DNA from: an uncultured Chlorobiota bacterium
Lineage (GTDB): Bacteria > Bacteroidota > Kapaibacteriia > OLB7
Assembly: GCA_946481475.1 (NCBI GenBank)
Contig: CAMLOB010000331.1
Location: 1 to 5,346, forward strand
Reading direction: 5' to 3'
Length of the DNA stretch: 5,346 nt
Shown: one piece after another, positions 1 through 5,346 of the stretch
How the letters are laid out: every line of letters begins with the position of its first letter
How positions within the stretch are numbered: the first letter of the stretch is position 1
Notes under the pieces: generated by a model
Database searches by the model: none
Seen by the model: the letters and a program-made list of their open reading frames with translations, nothing else
What the model was told of the DNA's origin: nothing
Position numbers and translations under genes: made by a program

Positions 1-6
1 GGCAAT

Positions 7-66
7 GCCGGGGGGATGGGGCGAATGGGGATGGAGATGGGTGAATGGGAATGGAGGTGGGCGAAT
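7..66. repeat. Degenerate ~20-bp G-rich tandem repeat
   Basis: Two adjacent 20-bp units can be read directly: 27-46 is GGGGATGGAGATGGGTGAAT and 47-66 is GGGAATGGAGGTGGGCGAAT, differing at three positions. A third, more diverged unit precedes them and ends in GATGGGGCGAAT at 15-26. Every unit ends in GGGYGAAT. The strand is almost free of C, so it is strongly purine-skewed. The repeat lies just upstream of priA and encodes no credible protein. The left limit is uncertain because the window begins nearby. Confidence 0.7.
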
Positions 67-78
67 GGTTATTCGCCC
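59..78. repeat. Perfect 8-bp inverted repeat, REP-like hairpin
   Basis: GGGCGAAT (59-66), a GGTT loop (67-70) and ATTCGCCC (71-78) form a perfect stem-loop, followed by CCTACG. Short palindromes of the form GGGCGAAT-loop-ATTCGCCCCTACG resemble intergenic repeats dispersed in many bacterial genomes; that comparison is from memory and not a search result. The left arm is also the end of the last 20-bp tandem unit, so the two structures share sequence. No T-run follows, so a classical intrinsic terminator is unlikely. It lies about 55 bp before the priA start. Confidence 0.65.
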
Positions 79-133
79 CTACGTATCTTCCGGGTGAAGA
101 CAATTGGGGTTCAATCTTACGTTGAAATTTTTC

Positions 134-2650
134 ATGGCTTTATATATACGTGTCGCGGTCCCCGTGCCGATTTTCAAAACCTTTACCTACTCGGTCCCGG
201 AGACCTTCCGCGGAGCGGCCCTCTTCGGCTCCCGCGTTTCCGTCCCGTTCGGCAAGCGAACTCTCACCGGCGTTGTGGTCGACGAGATGGAGAGTTCCGA
301 TGTCGAAGGGGTCAGGCCGATCAAGGATGTGCTCGACTCCGAGCCGCTGTTCGACGATAACCTGCTGGGGTTTGCCGAGTGGATCAGCCGGTATTATATG
401 TCTCCTCTGGGCGAGACCCTTCGCTCGATGTTGCCGCAGGGAATGTCCCCGGAATCGGGACACGTGGTCAGGCTGATCCGGGAGGTCGCCGGCGACGAAC
501 TCCAGGAACTCCGCCGCCGCGCTCCACGCCAGGCGGCCGTCGTGGCCGCGCTGAGCGATCATCCGAACGGCGTCAAGATCGGCTTTCTCCAGCGGAAGGT
601 GGGGGCCGAAGGACTCCACGGGCAACTCGTGGCCCTTGAGGAGAAAGGGATCATCGAACGCCGGATTACCGATGCCAAAGGGGTGGCCCCGAAGACTACC
701 CGGGGTGTCCGGATCCATCCCGGTCTGCCGGCCGACGAGGAACGGCTCCACGAACTTTTCGATCAACTCGACCGCTCGGCGCCGAAACAGTCGGCCATCC
801 TTATCCTCCTCTACACCCACTCCGAACGTGCCGGGGGAGAATTGATTCCGGTGCCGAAGCTGCTGGAACAGGCCAAAGCCTCCTCATCGGCACTGAAGAG
901 TCTGGAGGAGAAGGGGGCGGTTCTCATAGAAGAGATCGAGGTCTCCCGGGAGGAGATTCTGGAGGATGCGCTCGATTCGGTCGGAATCGTCGAGGGAAAT
1001 CCGATGGACATTGTGCCGAATGCCGAGCAGCAGGGAGTGATCGAGGCGGTGGTCGCCGAAATCGGAAAGGGCTTCGCCCCGTTCCTTCTGCATGGGGTCA
1101 CGGGGTCGGGGAAGACGCAGGTCTATATCGAGGTGATCAAGAAAGGAATTGAGCAGGGGAAAAGGGCGATCCTTCTGGTCCCGGAAATCGCCCTGACCGT
1201 GCAGCTCGTCGAACGGTTCCGGGCCCACTTCGGCGACCGGATCGTTCTGCTTCACAGCCGGATGTCCGAAGGAGAACGTTTCGACGGCTGGCGCCGGGCC
1301 GCCGCCGGAGAGTGCGATCTGGTGATCGGTCCCCGATCGGCCCTCTTCGCTCCGCTCCACAACGTCGGCGTCATCATTGTCGATGAAGAGCATGAGAGCA
1401 GCTACAAGCAGTACGACGCACAGCCCCGCTACAACGCACGGGACGCTGCGGTGGTCCGGGGAGATATTGAAGGGGCGGTCGTCCTCCTCGGCTCGGCCAC
1501 CCCATCGGTCGAATCCTACTATAACGCACAGCGGGGGAAGTACCGGTTGCTGGAACTTCCGAACCGGATCGACGGGGCGCGCGAGCCGCAGATGGTCCTG
1601 GTCAACACCGTCGAATCGAAAAAACAGAATCTGATGCGGGGTTCCCTTTCGGTGAAGCTCCTGGCCGATATTCGCGACCGGATTGCGAAAGGGGAAGGGA
1701 CGATCCTCTTTCAGAACCGGCGGGGCTTTGCCAACAGACTGGAATGTACCAACTGCGCCCATTCGCCGATGTGCCGGAACTGTGCGGTGACGCTGACCTA
1801 TCACAAGGGACTGAATCAGCTCCGCTGCCACTACTGCGGCTACAGTCGCGCGCGGGAGAACGAGTGTGAGGTCTGCGGCAATCATGATCTGCGCCAGCCG
1901 GGCGTCGGGACCGAGCGGGTGGAGGAGGAGTTGCGCGAACAGATTCCGGAGGCGAGGATCAGGCGGATGGATCTGGACACGACCAGCAAGAAGGGTGCCC
2001 ACAAGAAAATGCTGGCCGAGTTCGGTCGCGGAGAGATCGACGTGCTGCTCGGCACGCAGATGGTGGCCAAGGGGCTCGACTTCGCCCGCGTCTCGCTGGT
2101 CGGTGTCGTCAGCGCCGACACGCAGTTGATGCTCCCCGACTTCCGTTCGGGAGAGCGGACCTTCCAGTTGATAACGCAGGTGGCCGGACGAGCCGGAAGA
2201 CGGAGCGACACGCCGGGGGAGGTGATCGTGCAGACCGGACATCCGGAGCATCCGGCGATCGGCGCTGCCTTTGCAAAGGACTATATGACGATGTATGAAG
2301 ACGAGATCCGGGGAAGGCGGGAGCTGAACTATCCTCCGTTTGCCCGCTTCATCCTGATTGAATTCCGTTCCAAAGACCAGAAGGAGGCCGAACGCCACGC
2401 CCGGCTCTTCCGCTCGCTCTTGCCGTCGGGCAACGACGGCATGGAAATCTTCGGACCGACCGCGGCGCTCATCTGGAAATTGCGGAACTTCTATCGCTAT
2501 CAGATCATTGTCAAGAACAACCGGCGGCTTGATCCGGGAGGGAAAAATTTCTACCGGTTCTTTACCGAAGCACACGAGAAGTATCGCGAAGCGCACGGAA
2601 CAAGTTCGGTGGAACTGATTGTCGATGTCGATGCGCAGGGAGTGATGTAA
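134..2650 (+). CDS. priA: Primosomal protein N', replication-restart helicase PriA
   Basis: PriA is a superfamily 2 3'-to-5' DNA helicase that recognises abandoned replication forks and starts reloading of the replicative helicase in the cytoplasm. From this start it has 838 residues, longer than E. coli PriA (about 730) but close to other long forms. The N-terminal 3'-DNA-binding domain (about 1-105) opens with AVPVPIFKTFTYSVPE. Residues 130-270 look like two winged-helix segments. The helicase core shows Walker A GVTGSGKT (321-328), VPEIALT (349-355), DEEH (417-420), SATPS (454-458), LLGTQMVAKGLDF (638-650) and QVAGRAGR (682-689). Eight zinc-binding cysteines are intact at 538, 541, 547, 550, 565, 568, 578 and 581. 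The C-terminus ends in the family-typical DVDAQG. The ATG at 134 fits the family N-terminus but has no clear Shine-Dalgarno. A TTG at 104, six bases after GGTGA, is an alternative start adding ten residues. The identity is secure and the start is less so. Confidence 0.97.
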   Translation: MALYIRVAVPVPIFKTFTYSVPETFRGAALFGSRVSVPFGKRTLTGVVVDEMESSDVEGVRPIKDVLDSEPLFDDNLLGFAEWISRYYMSPLGETLRSMLPQGMSPESGHVVRLIREVAGDELQELRRRAPRQAAVVAALSDHPNGVKIGFLQRKVGAEGLHGQLVALEEKGIIERRITDAKGVAPKTTRGVRIHPGLPADEERLHELFDQLDRSAPKQSAILILLYTHSERAGGELIPVPKLLEQAKASSSALKSLEEKGAVLIEEIEVSREEILEDALDSVGIVEGNPMDIVPNAEQQGVIEAVVAEIGKGFAPFLLHGVTGSGKTQVYIEVIKKGIEQGKRAILLVPEIALTVQLVERFRAHFGDRIVLLHSRMSEGERFDGWRRAAAGECDLVIGPRSALFAPLHNVGVIIVDEEHESSYKQYDAQPRYNARDAAVVRGDIEGAVVLLGSATPSVESYYNAQRGKYRLLELPNRIDGAREPQMVLVNTVESKKQNLMRGSLSVKLLADIRDRIAKGEGTILFQNRRGFANRLECTNCAHSPMCRNCAVTLTYHKGLNQLRCHYCGYSRARENECEVCGNHDLRQPGVGTERVEEELREQIPEARIRRMDLDTTSKKGAHKKMLAEFGRGEIDVLLGTQMVAKGLDFARVSLVGVVSADTQLMLPDFRSGERTFQLITQVAGRAGRRSDTPGEVIVQTGHPEHPAIGAAFAKDYMTMYEDEIRGRRELNYPPFARFILIEFRSKDQKEAERHARLFRSLLPSGNDGMEIFGPTAALIWKLRNFYRYQIIVKNNRRLDPGGKNFYRFFTEAHEKYREAHGTSSVELIVDVDAQGVM

Positions 2651-2653
2651 GCT

Positions 2654-2667
2654 CCGGCCCGTGCCGG
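2654..2667 (+). other. Short hairpin just after priA stop
   Basis: CCGGC (2654-2658), a CCGT loop and GCCGG (2663-2667) form a perfect 5-bp GC stem three bases after the priA stop codon. It might slow or partly end transcription, but no U-tract follows directly; the first T-run (2685-2688) is about 18 bases away. It is therefore not called a terminator. Confidence 0.3.
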
Positions 2668-2684
2668 GATCGCAGAGGCGTCCG

Positions 2685-2712
2685 TTTTGTCCGGCTCAAT
2701 TTTGTCCGGCTC
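2685..2712. repeat. 13-bp direct repeat, 15-bp period, upstream of mscS-like gene
   Basis: TTTTGTCCGGCTC occurs identically at 2685-2697 and 2700-2712, separated by AA. The period of 15 bp is about one and a half helical turns. It sits 41 bp before the start of the channel gene, inside the only sizeable intergenic gap of the window. It could be a slippage duplication or a pair of half-sites for a regulator. The second copy overlaps the left arm of a further weak hairpin, CTCGG-TGGG-CCGAG (2710-2723). Confidence 0.75.
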
Positions 2713-2753
2713 GGTGGGCCGAGGTTTGCCGTACCCGTTATCCGTAACATCAC

Positions 2754-3722
2754 ATGGAATTTCTGGATCGGATCATAACGTGGATTGCCCAGACGCTCAG
2801 TCTCACCGAAGGGGTGGTGGTCAAACTTCTGATCACGATCATTGCGCTGATTGCTCTGTGGGGACTTCGGCGCGTTGTCCTGAAGGTTGTCCGAAGGAAT
2901 ATCACCGACCACCGGGCGCGCTACAACTGGAACAAGGGGACCGCCTACGTCATCTACATCATCGGCGCGTTGCTGATCAGTCGCGTCTGGTTCGAAGGGG
3001 TCCAGTCGATCGCCACCTATCTCGGTCTGGTCTCCGCCGGACTGGCGATCGCCCTGAAGGATCCGATAGCGAACATGGCCGGCTGGCTCTTCATCATCTG
3101 GCGCAGGCCGTTCGAGGTGGGGGACCGGATCCAGATCGGCGATCATGCCGGGGATGTGATCGACCAGCGGATCTTCCAGTTCACATTGCTGGAGATCGGC
3201 AACTGGGTCGATGCCGACCAGAGCACCGGCAGGATCATTCACATTCCGAACGGCAAGGTTTTTACCCACGACCAGGCAAACTACACGAAGGCTTTCTCCT
3301 ACATCTGGGATGAAGTCTCCGTGCAGATCACGTTCGAGAGCGACTGGAAGAAGGCCCGGCAGATTCTGCAGGAGATCGCCGAACGGCAGGATGACCTGCA
3401 GGAGACCGCACGGGAACGTCTGCGGGAGGCCTCCAGCCGGTACATGATCTTCTACAACAAGCTGACGCCGATCGTCTATGTATCGGTCAGGGAGAGTGGC
3501 GTGATGCTGCAGGCACGCTACCTCTGCGAACCCCGCCGGCGTCGCTTCCGGAAGAATCAGTTCTGGGAGGCGATCCTTGAGGCGTTCAACGCCGAACCGG
3601 ACATTGCCTTTGCCTATCCGACGCAGCGGTTCTATCGTCTGGGAGAGGAGAAAGAAGGAGGTGGCGGAAGAGAAGGGGAGACCGGAGAGGATGGAGGAGT
3701 CGAAGGGGTGAAGATTCCGTGA
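2754..3722 (+). CDS. MscS-family mechanosensitive ion channel
   Basis: This 322-residue protein is predicted to be an inner-membrane channel that opens under membrane tension and releases solutes during hypo-osmotic shock. Hydrophobic segments lie at about 18-38 and 64-80. The pore-lining TM3-like helix follows at about 86-117, with GLVSAGLAIALKDPIANMAG and then RRPFEVGDRIQIGDHAGDV, the classic MscS junction between TM3 and the beta domain. The stretch IIHIPNGKVFTHDQANYTK (161-179) matches the conserved beta-domain IPN motif. An alpha/beta cytoplasmic domain runs to about 296, followed by a Gly/Glu-rich tail (298-319). Length is close to E. coli MscS (286). An in-frame TAA at 2745-2747 makes the ATG at 2754 the earliest possible start, although no Shine-Dalgarno precedes it. 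The stop overlaps the next start by 4 bp. The family call is firm; ion selectivity and subfamily are not determined. Confidence 0.93.
   Translation: MEFLDRIITWIAQTLSLTEGVVVKLLITIIALIALWGLRRVVLKVVRRNITDHRARYNWNKGTAYVIYIIGALLISRVWFEGVQSIATYLGLVSAGLAIALKDPIANMAGWLFIIWRRPFEVGDRIQIGDHAGDVIDQRIFQFTLLEIGNWVDADQSTGRIIHIPNGKVFTHDQANYTKAFSYIWDEVSVQITFESDWKKARQILQEIAERQDDLQETARERLREASSRYMIFYNKLTPIVYVSVRESGVMLQARYLCEPRRRRFRKNQFWEAILEAFNAEPDIAFAYPTQRFYRLGEEKEGGGGREGETGEDGGVEGVKIP
3641..3714 (+). other. Polypurine tract at the 3' end of the channel gene
   Basis: About 74 bases contain only eight pyrimidines, so the coding strand is almost pure A/G. It encodes the low-complexity tail EEKEGGGGREGETGEDGG of the channel. 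It also contains several GGAG and AAGG motifs, the last of which serves as the ribosome binding site for the next gene. Such tails are commonly unstructured and poorly conserved. Confidence 0.7.
3705..3711 (+). promoter_or_regulatory. Ribosome binding site deciding the GTG start of the EEP gene
   Basis: GGGGTGA lies seven bases before the GTG at 3719, inside the end of the channel gene. It supports the GTG start that overlaps the channel stop codon, implying translational coupling. Confidence 0.65.
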
Positions 3723-4675
3723 CGCCTCTATCCGTACTCTTTCTTGTCGGCATCCTTGTCGGCCTGGCCACGTTCTTCGGCGCCTTTGCCCGGAACACCT
3801 GGCTCGGGACGCTGGCGGTGCAGTTCAGTCCGCACTACGGCCTGGTCATGCTCGGCGTTGCCGTCGGTTTTTTCCTGCTCGACTATTACGGTTCCATGGT
3901 GAGCGCCCTTCTGATCGCCTCGCTGAATATTGCCGATGTGCTGTTCGGAATCAGGTGGAACCGAAGGGCATTCCGGCAGGGAGAGAGGAGCAACACGTCT
4001 CTGCGGATATTTCTGGCCAACGTCAATGCCTCCAACAGGGAGGCCGGGCGGATAGCCGAGGCGATTGAGAAGAGGGCTCCCGATCTTGTTGTGCTGCTTG
4101 AGGTCTCTCCTGAACTGAACCGGCTTCTGGAGGAGCGGACGGCCAACGGGTGGAAGCACAGGATGTACCACGTCTACCGCGACGGCAAGTTCGGTCTGAA
4201 GGTGCTGAGTGCGTTCCCGCTGACCGATGTGGAACTGCACGACGATGATGATGGTTGCTGTCTTCCGGCCCTTGCCGGAACAATGGAATGCGGATCGCAG
4301 AAGATTCGTCTTCTGGTCGCCCATCCTCTCTCTCCGGAGAGACCCGGCTGGATTCCGGAGCGGAGGTCGTATCTGATGAACGCCGGGCGGAAGGCGCGGG
4401 AGTGGAGTGGTGAGACGATCCTGCTGGGGGATCTCAATGCCGTCCCCTGGGACCCGCTGTTCGGCGATCTTCTGAGTGAGTCCGGACTGCGTGACGGGCG
4501 GAAGGGGTTCGGCTACGTCGGCACCTGGCCCACCCTCTTTCCGCTGCTGCTGATTCCGATCGATCACGTGCTGGTCTCGGATGGAATAGAAACCGTACAC
4601 TTTCGTCGGGGCCGCAGGATCGGCTCCGATCACTGGAGTCTTGACGTCCTTCTCAATACGGAGTCCCGATCATGA
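3719..4675 (+). CDS. Membrane-anchored endonuclease/exonuclease/phosphatase (EEP) family protein
   Basis: This 318-residue protein has three predicted membrane segments (about 3-22, 38-55 and 57-77) followed by a soluble EEP domain from about 94 to the end. EEP enzymes are metal-dependent phosphoesterases that act on DNA, RNA, phosphoinositides or sphingomyelin, so the family alone does not give the substrate. Catalytic motifs are all visible: N101/N103 (LANVNAS), E128 (LLEVS), H202 (VAHPLSP), D238/N240 (GDLNAVPWDP), D282/H283 (IDHVLV) and D304/H305 (GSDHWSL). Basic residues R79-R90 directly after the third segment suggest, by the positive-inside rule, a cytoplasmic catalytic domain with the N-terminus outside. 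The architecture recalls YafD-like proteins. The GTG start overlaps the channel stop in GTGA, and the stop overlaps the next ATG in ATGA. The enzyme looks active; its role is unknown. Confidence 0.88.
   Translation: MTPLSVLFLVGILVGLATFFGAFARNTWLGTLAVQFSPHYGLVMLGVAVGFFLLDYYGSMVSALLIASLNIADVLFGIRWNRRAFRQGERSNTSLRIFLANVNASNREAGRIAEAIEKRAPDLVVLLEVSPELNRLLEERTANGWKHRMYHVYRDGKFGLKVLSAFPLTDVELHDDDDGCCLPALAGTMECGSQKIRLLVAHPLSPERPGWIPERRSYLMNAGRKAREWSGETILLGDLNAVPWDPLFGDLLSESGLRDGRKGFGYVGTWPTLFPLLLIPIDHVLVSDGIETVHFRRGRRIGSDHWSLDVLLNTESRS
4263..4280 (+). other. Hairpin inside the EEP gene
   Basis: TTCCGGC (4263-4269), loop CCTT and GCCGGAA (4274-4280) form a perfect 7-bp stem within codons for LPALAG. 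It is the strongest 4-base-loop hairpin I noticed inside a coding region here. It may be chance in GC-rich coding sequence. Confidence 0.4.
4329..4342. other. 14-bp perfect palindrome inside the EEP gene
   Basis: TCTCTCCGGAGAGA reads the same on both strands with no spacer. It lies in codons for PLSPER, right after the catalytic His region. It could be a dimeric-protein site or restriction-like site, but nothing else supports a function. Confidence 0.4.
4660..4663 (+). promoter_or_regulatory. Ribosome binding site for the lipoprotein gene
   Basis: GGAG eight bases before the ATG at 4672 supports that start, which overlaps the stop of the EEP gene by 4 bp. Confidence 0.6.
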
Positions 4676-5145
4676 AAACAGTATACAGGTCTCTTCTGCT
4701 TTCTCTTCTCCTCTCGGCCGGTTGCAGTCGGGCGGATATTCCCACACTGATTGCCCCGGATTCCCGAACGGCGGTCGACCGACTGGTGACGGCGTTGCGG
4801 GGTGGGGTGGCGATGCAGGACCGTGACAGACTGATGGCCCTGATGGATCCCGAATACGTGCAGGAGCAACATGACCGACTTCTTGAAGGACGGACCGATC
4901 AGTTCCTCAACGAGTTCTTTGCCGGCACCGAGGTTGTGAGCGGGAAGTTCAGGAGTGTGGAAGTGGAAGAGTTGCAGAGGATCGAACGGATCGACATCGA
5001 GGAGACCGATGAGGATGATCGTTACGAAGTCGAAGCGATTTTGTTGACAAGTGCGGGAACGGAAATCCGTGTCGCCTGGTATATCGTTGTGGAGCGGCTC
5101 TCCTCGAAGCAATACCGGGCCTGGTTGCGGGGGACGGTCGGTTGA
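4672..5145 (+). CDS. Small predicted lipoprotein of unknown function
   Basis: The 157-residue product starts with a typical export signal: K2 and R6, a hydrophobic core LLLSLLLSAG and Cys18. The lipobox is relaxed (Ser at -3, Ala at -2, Gly at -1), so lipidation of Cys18 is likely but not certain. The mature part has an amphipathic region at about 32-55 (TAVDRLVTALRGGVAMQDRD), then LMALMDPEYVQEQHDRLLEG, an acidic stretch at about 96-116 and beta-like segments towards the end (EIRVAWYIVVERL). The helix-then-strand order and the phrase about one activity per dose (QDRDRLMALMDPEY) loosely recall NTF2/SnoaL-like folds, which is a weak guess. I do not recognise a named family. It is translationally coupled to the EEP gene by an ATGA overlap, so it may act with the channel and EEP protein at the envelope. 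Confidence 0.85.
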   Translation: MKTVYRSLLLSLLLSAGCSRADIPTLIAPDSRTAVDRLVTALRGGVAMQDRDRLMALMDPEYVQEQHDRLLEGRTDQFLNEFFAGTEVVSGKFRSVEVEELQRIERIDIEETDEDDRYEVEAILLTSAGTEIRVAWYIVVERLSSKQYRAWLRGTVG

Positions 5146-5169
5146 TCCGGAAAGTTGAACTATCCATTT

Positions 5170-5173
5170 GGAG
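5170..5173 (+). promoter_or_regulatory. Ribosome binding site for the pentapeptide-repeat gene
   Basis: GGAG seven bases before the ATG at 5181 fixes the start of the last gene. It lies in a 35-bp gap with no terminator-like hairpin, so read-through from the operon is expected. Confidence 0.65.
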
Positions 5174-5180
5174 TGAAGGC

Positions 5181-5346
5181 ATGAAAGAAAAGACTGGATT
5201 GAAGCGAGGGGAAGCCTATAACGACCGGACATTCCGTGAGGAGGATTTCAGCGGGGCGCAGCTTGACACGATCGAATGCTCCGAGTGCCTGTTCGACGGA
5301 TGTACGTTTGTGGAGACCAACCTCTACGGAGCGCAGTTCGACGGAT
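5181..5346 (+). CDS. Pentapeptide-repeat protein, 5' part only
   Basis: The first 55 codons are present and the gene runs off the window edge. After a charged start (MKEKTGLKRGEAYNDR), the translation falls into five-residue repeats with a central Phe/Leu: TFREE DFSGA QLDTI ECSEC LFDGC TFVET NLYGA QFDG. This is the pentapeptide-repeat pattern, which folds as a right-handed quadrilateral beta helix. Family members include DNA-mimic gyrase protectors (Qnr, MfpA, McbG) and many proteins of unknown role, so no function can be assigned. Three cysteines (33, 36, 41) lie in the repeats. The start is supported by GGAG upstream. The ORF is in line with the three preceding genes and probably in the same transcript. 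Confidence 0.85.
   Translation, partial: MKEKTGLKRGEAYNDRTFREEDFSGAQLDTIECSECLFDGCTFVETNLYGAQFDG

Noticed and set aside
59..78. Intrinsic terminator of an upstream gene
   Set aside because: The hairpin is strong but is followed by CCTACG, not a U-tract, and no upstream gene is visible.
16..360. A small + strand frame beginning in the G-rich repeat (MGRMGMEMGEWEWRW...)
   Set aside because: Its start is the tandem repeat itself, and the rest overlaps priA out of frame.
884..2596. A 570-codon open frame on the minus strand across priA
   Set aside because: It is wholly antisense to the helicase core with all PriA motifs on the + strand; the translation is Pro/Arg/His-rich without any recognisable domain, a typical shadow in GC-rich DNA.
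2630..2753. Small gene or RNA in the gap between priA and the channel gene
   Set aside because: Only 103 bp are free, with a direct repeat and 5-bp hairpins; a 208-codon frame starting at 2687 overlaps the channel gene out of frame and lacks a credible domain.
3728..4633. A 301-codon open frame on the minus strand opposite the EEP gene
   Set aside because: The + strand frame carries every EEP catalytic motif; the antisense translation has no recognisable domain.
5044..5049. TTGACA as a -35 box for the pentapeptide-repeat gene
   Set aside because: No -10-like hexamer lies 16-19 bases downstream; the nearest TATAT-like sequence is about 31 bases away, and the site is inside the lipoprotein gene.

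Overview
This window looks like an ordinary chromosomal stretch from a GC-rich bacterium (roughly 60% GC by eye). All genes are on the + strand. There is no phage, transposase, CRISPR or RNA-gene signal. The lineage cannot be fixed from 5.3 kb. The long PriA form, the lipoprotein with a relaxed lipobox and the MscS subfamily would suit a Gram-negative, possibly FCB-like or uncultured phylum, but this is only an inference.

Layout. Positions 1-133 carry no gene. They hold a degenerate G-rich tandem repeat of about 20 bp whose last copy forms the left arm of a perfect 8-bp hairpin (GGGCGAAT/ATTCGCCC), resembling a dispersed REP-like intergenic element. Next comes a complete priA (replication-restart helicase). 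A 103-bp gap with a 15-bp-period direct repeat and weak hairpins follows. Then comes a compact cluster: an MscS-type mechanosensitive channel, a membrane-anchored endonuclease/exonuclease/phosphatase (EEP) family protein, a small lipoprotein, and the 5' end of a pentapeptide-repeat protein cut by the window edge.

How the genes relate. The channel, EEP protein and lipoprotein are joined by 4-bp start/stop overlaps (GTGA, ATGA), and the pentapeptide-repeat gene follows after 35 bp with its own good ribosome binding site. This is the signature of one co-translated operon. The products are predicted to be an inner-membrane channel, an inner-membrane enzyme of unknown substrate and a lipoprotein, so an envelope or osmotic role is a reasonable but unproven guess. 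priA appears to be an independent unit.

Nothing in the window clearly qualifies as a new system. The most useful leads are the repeat/hairpin element at the left edge and the coupled channel-EEP-lipoprotein gene set.
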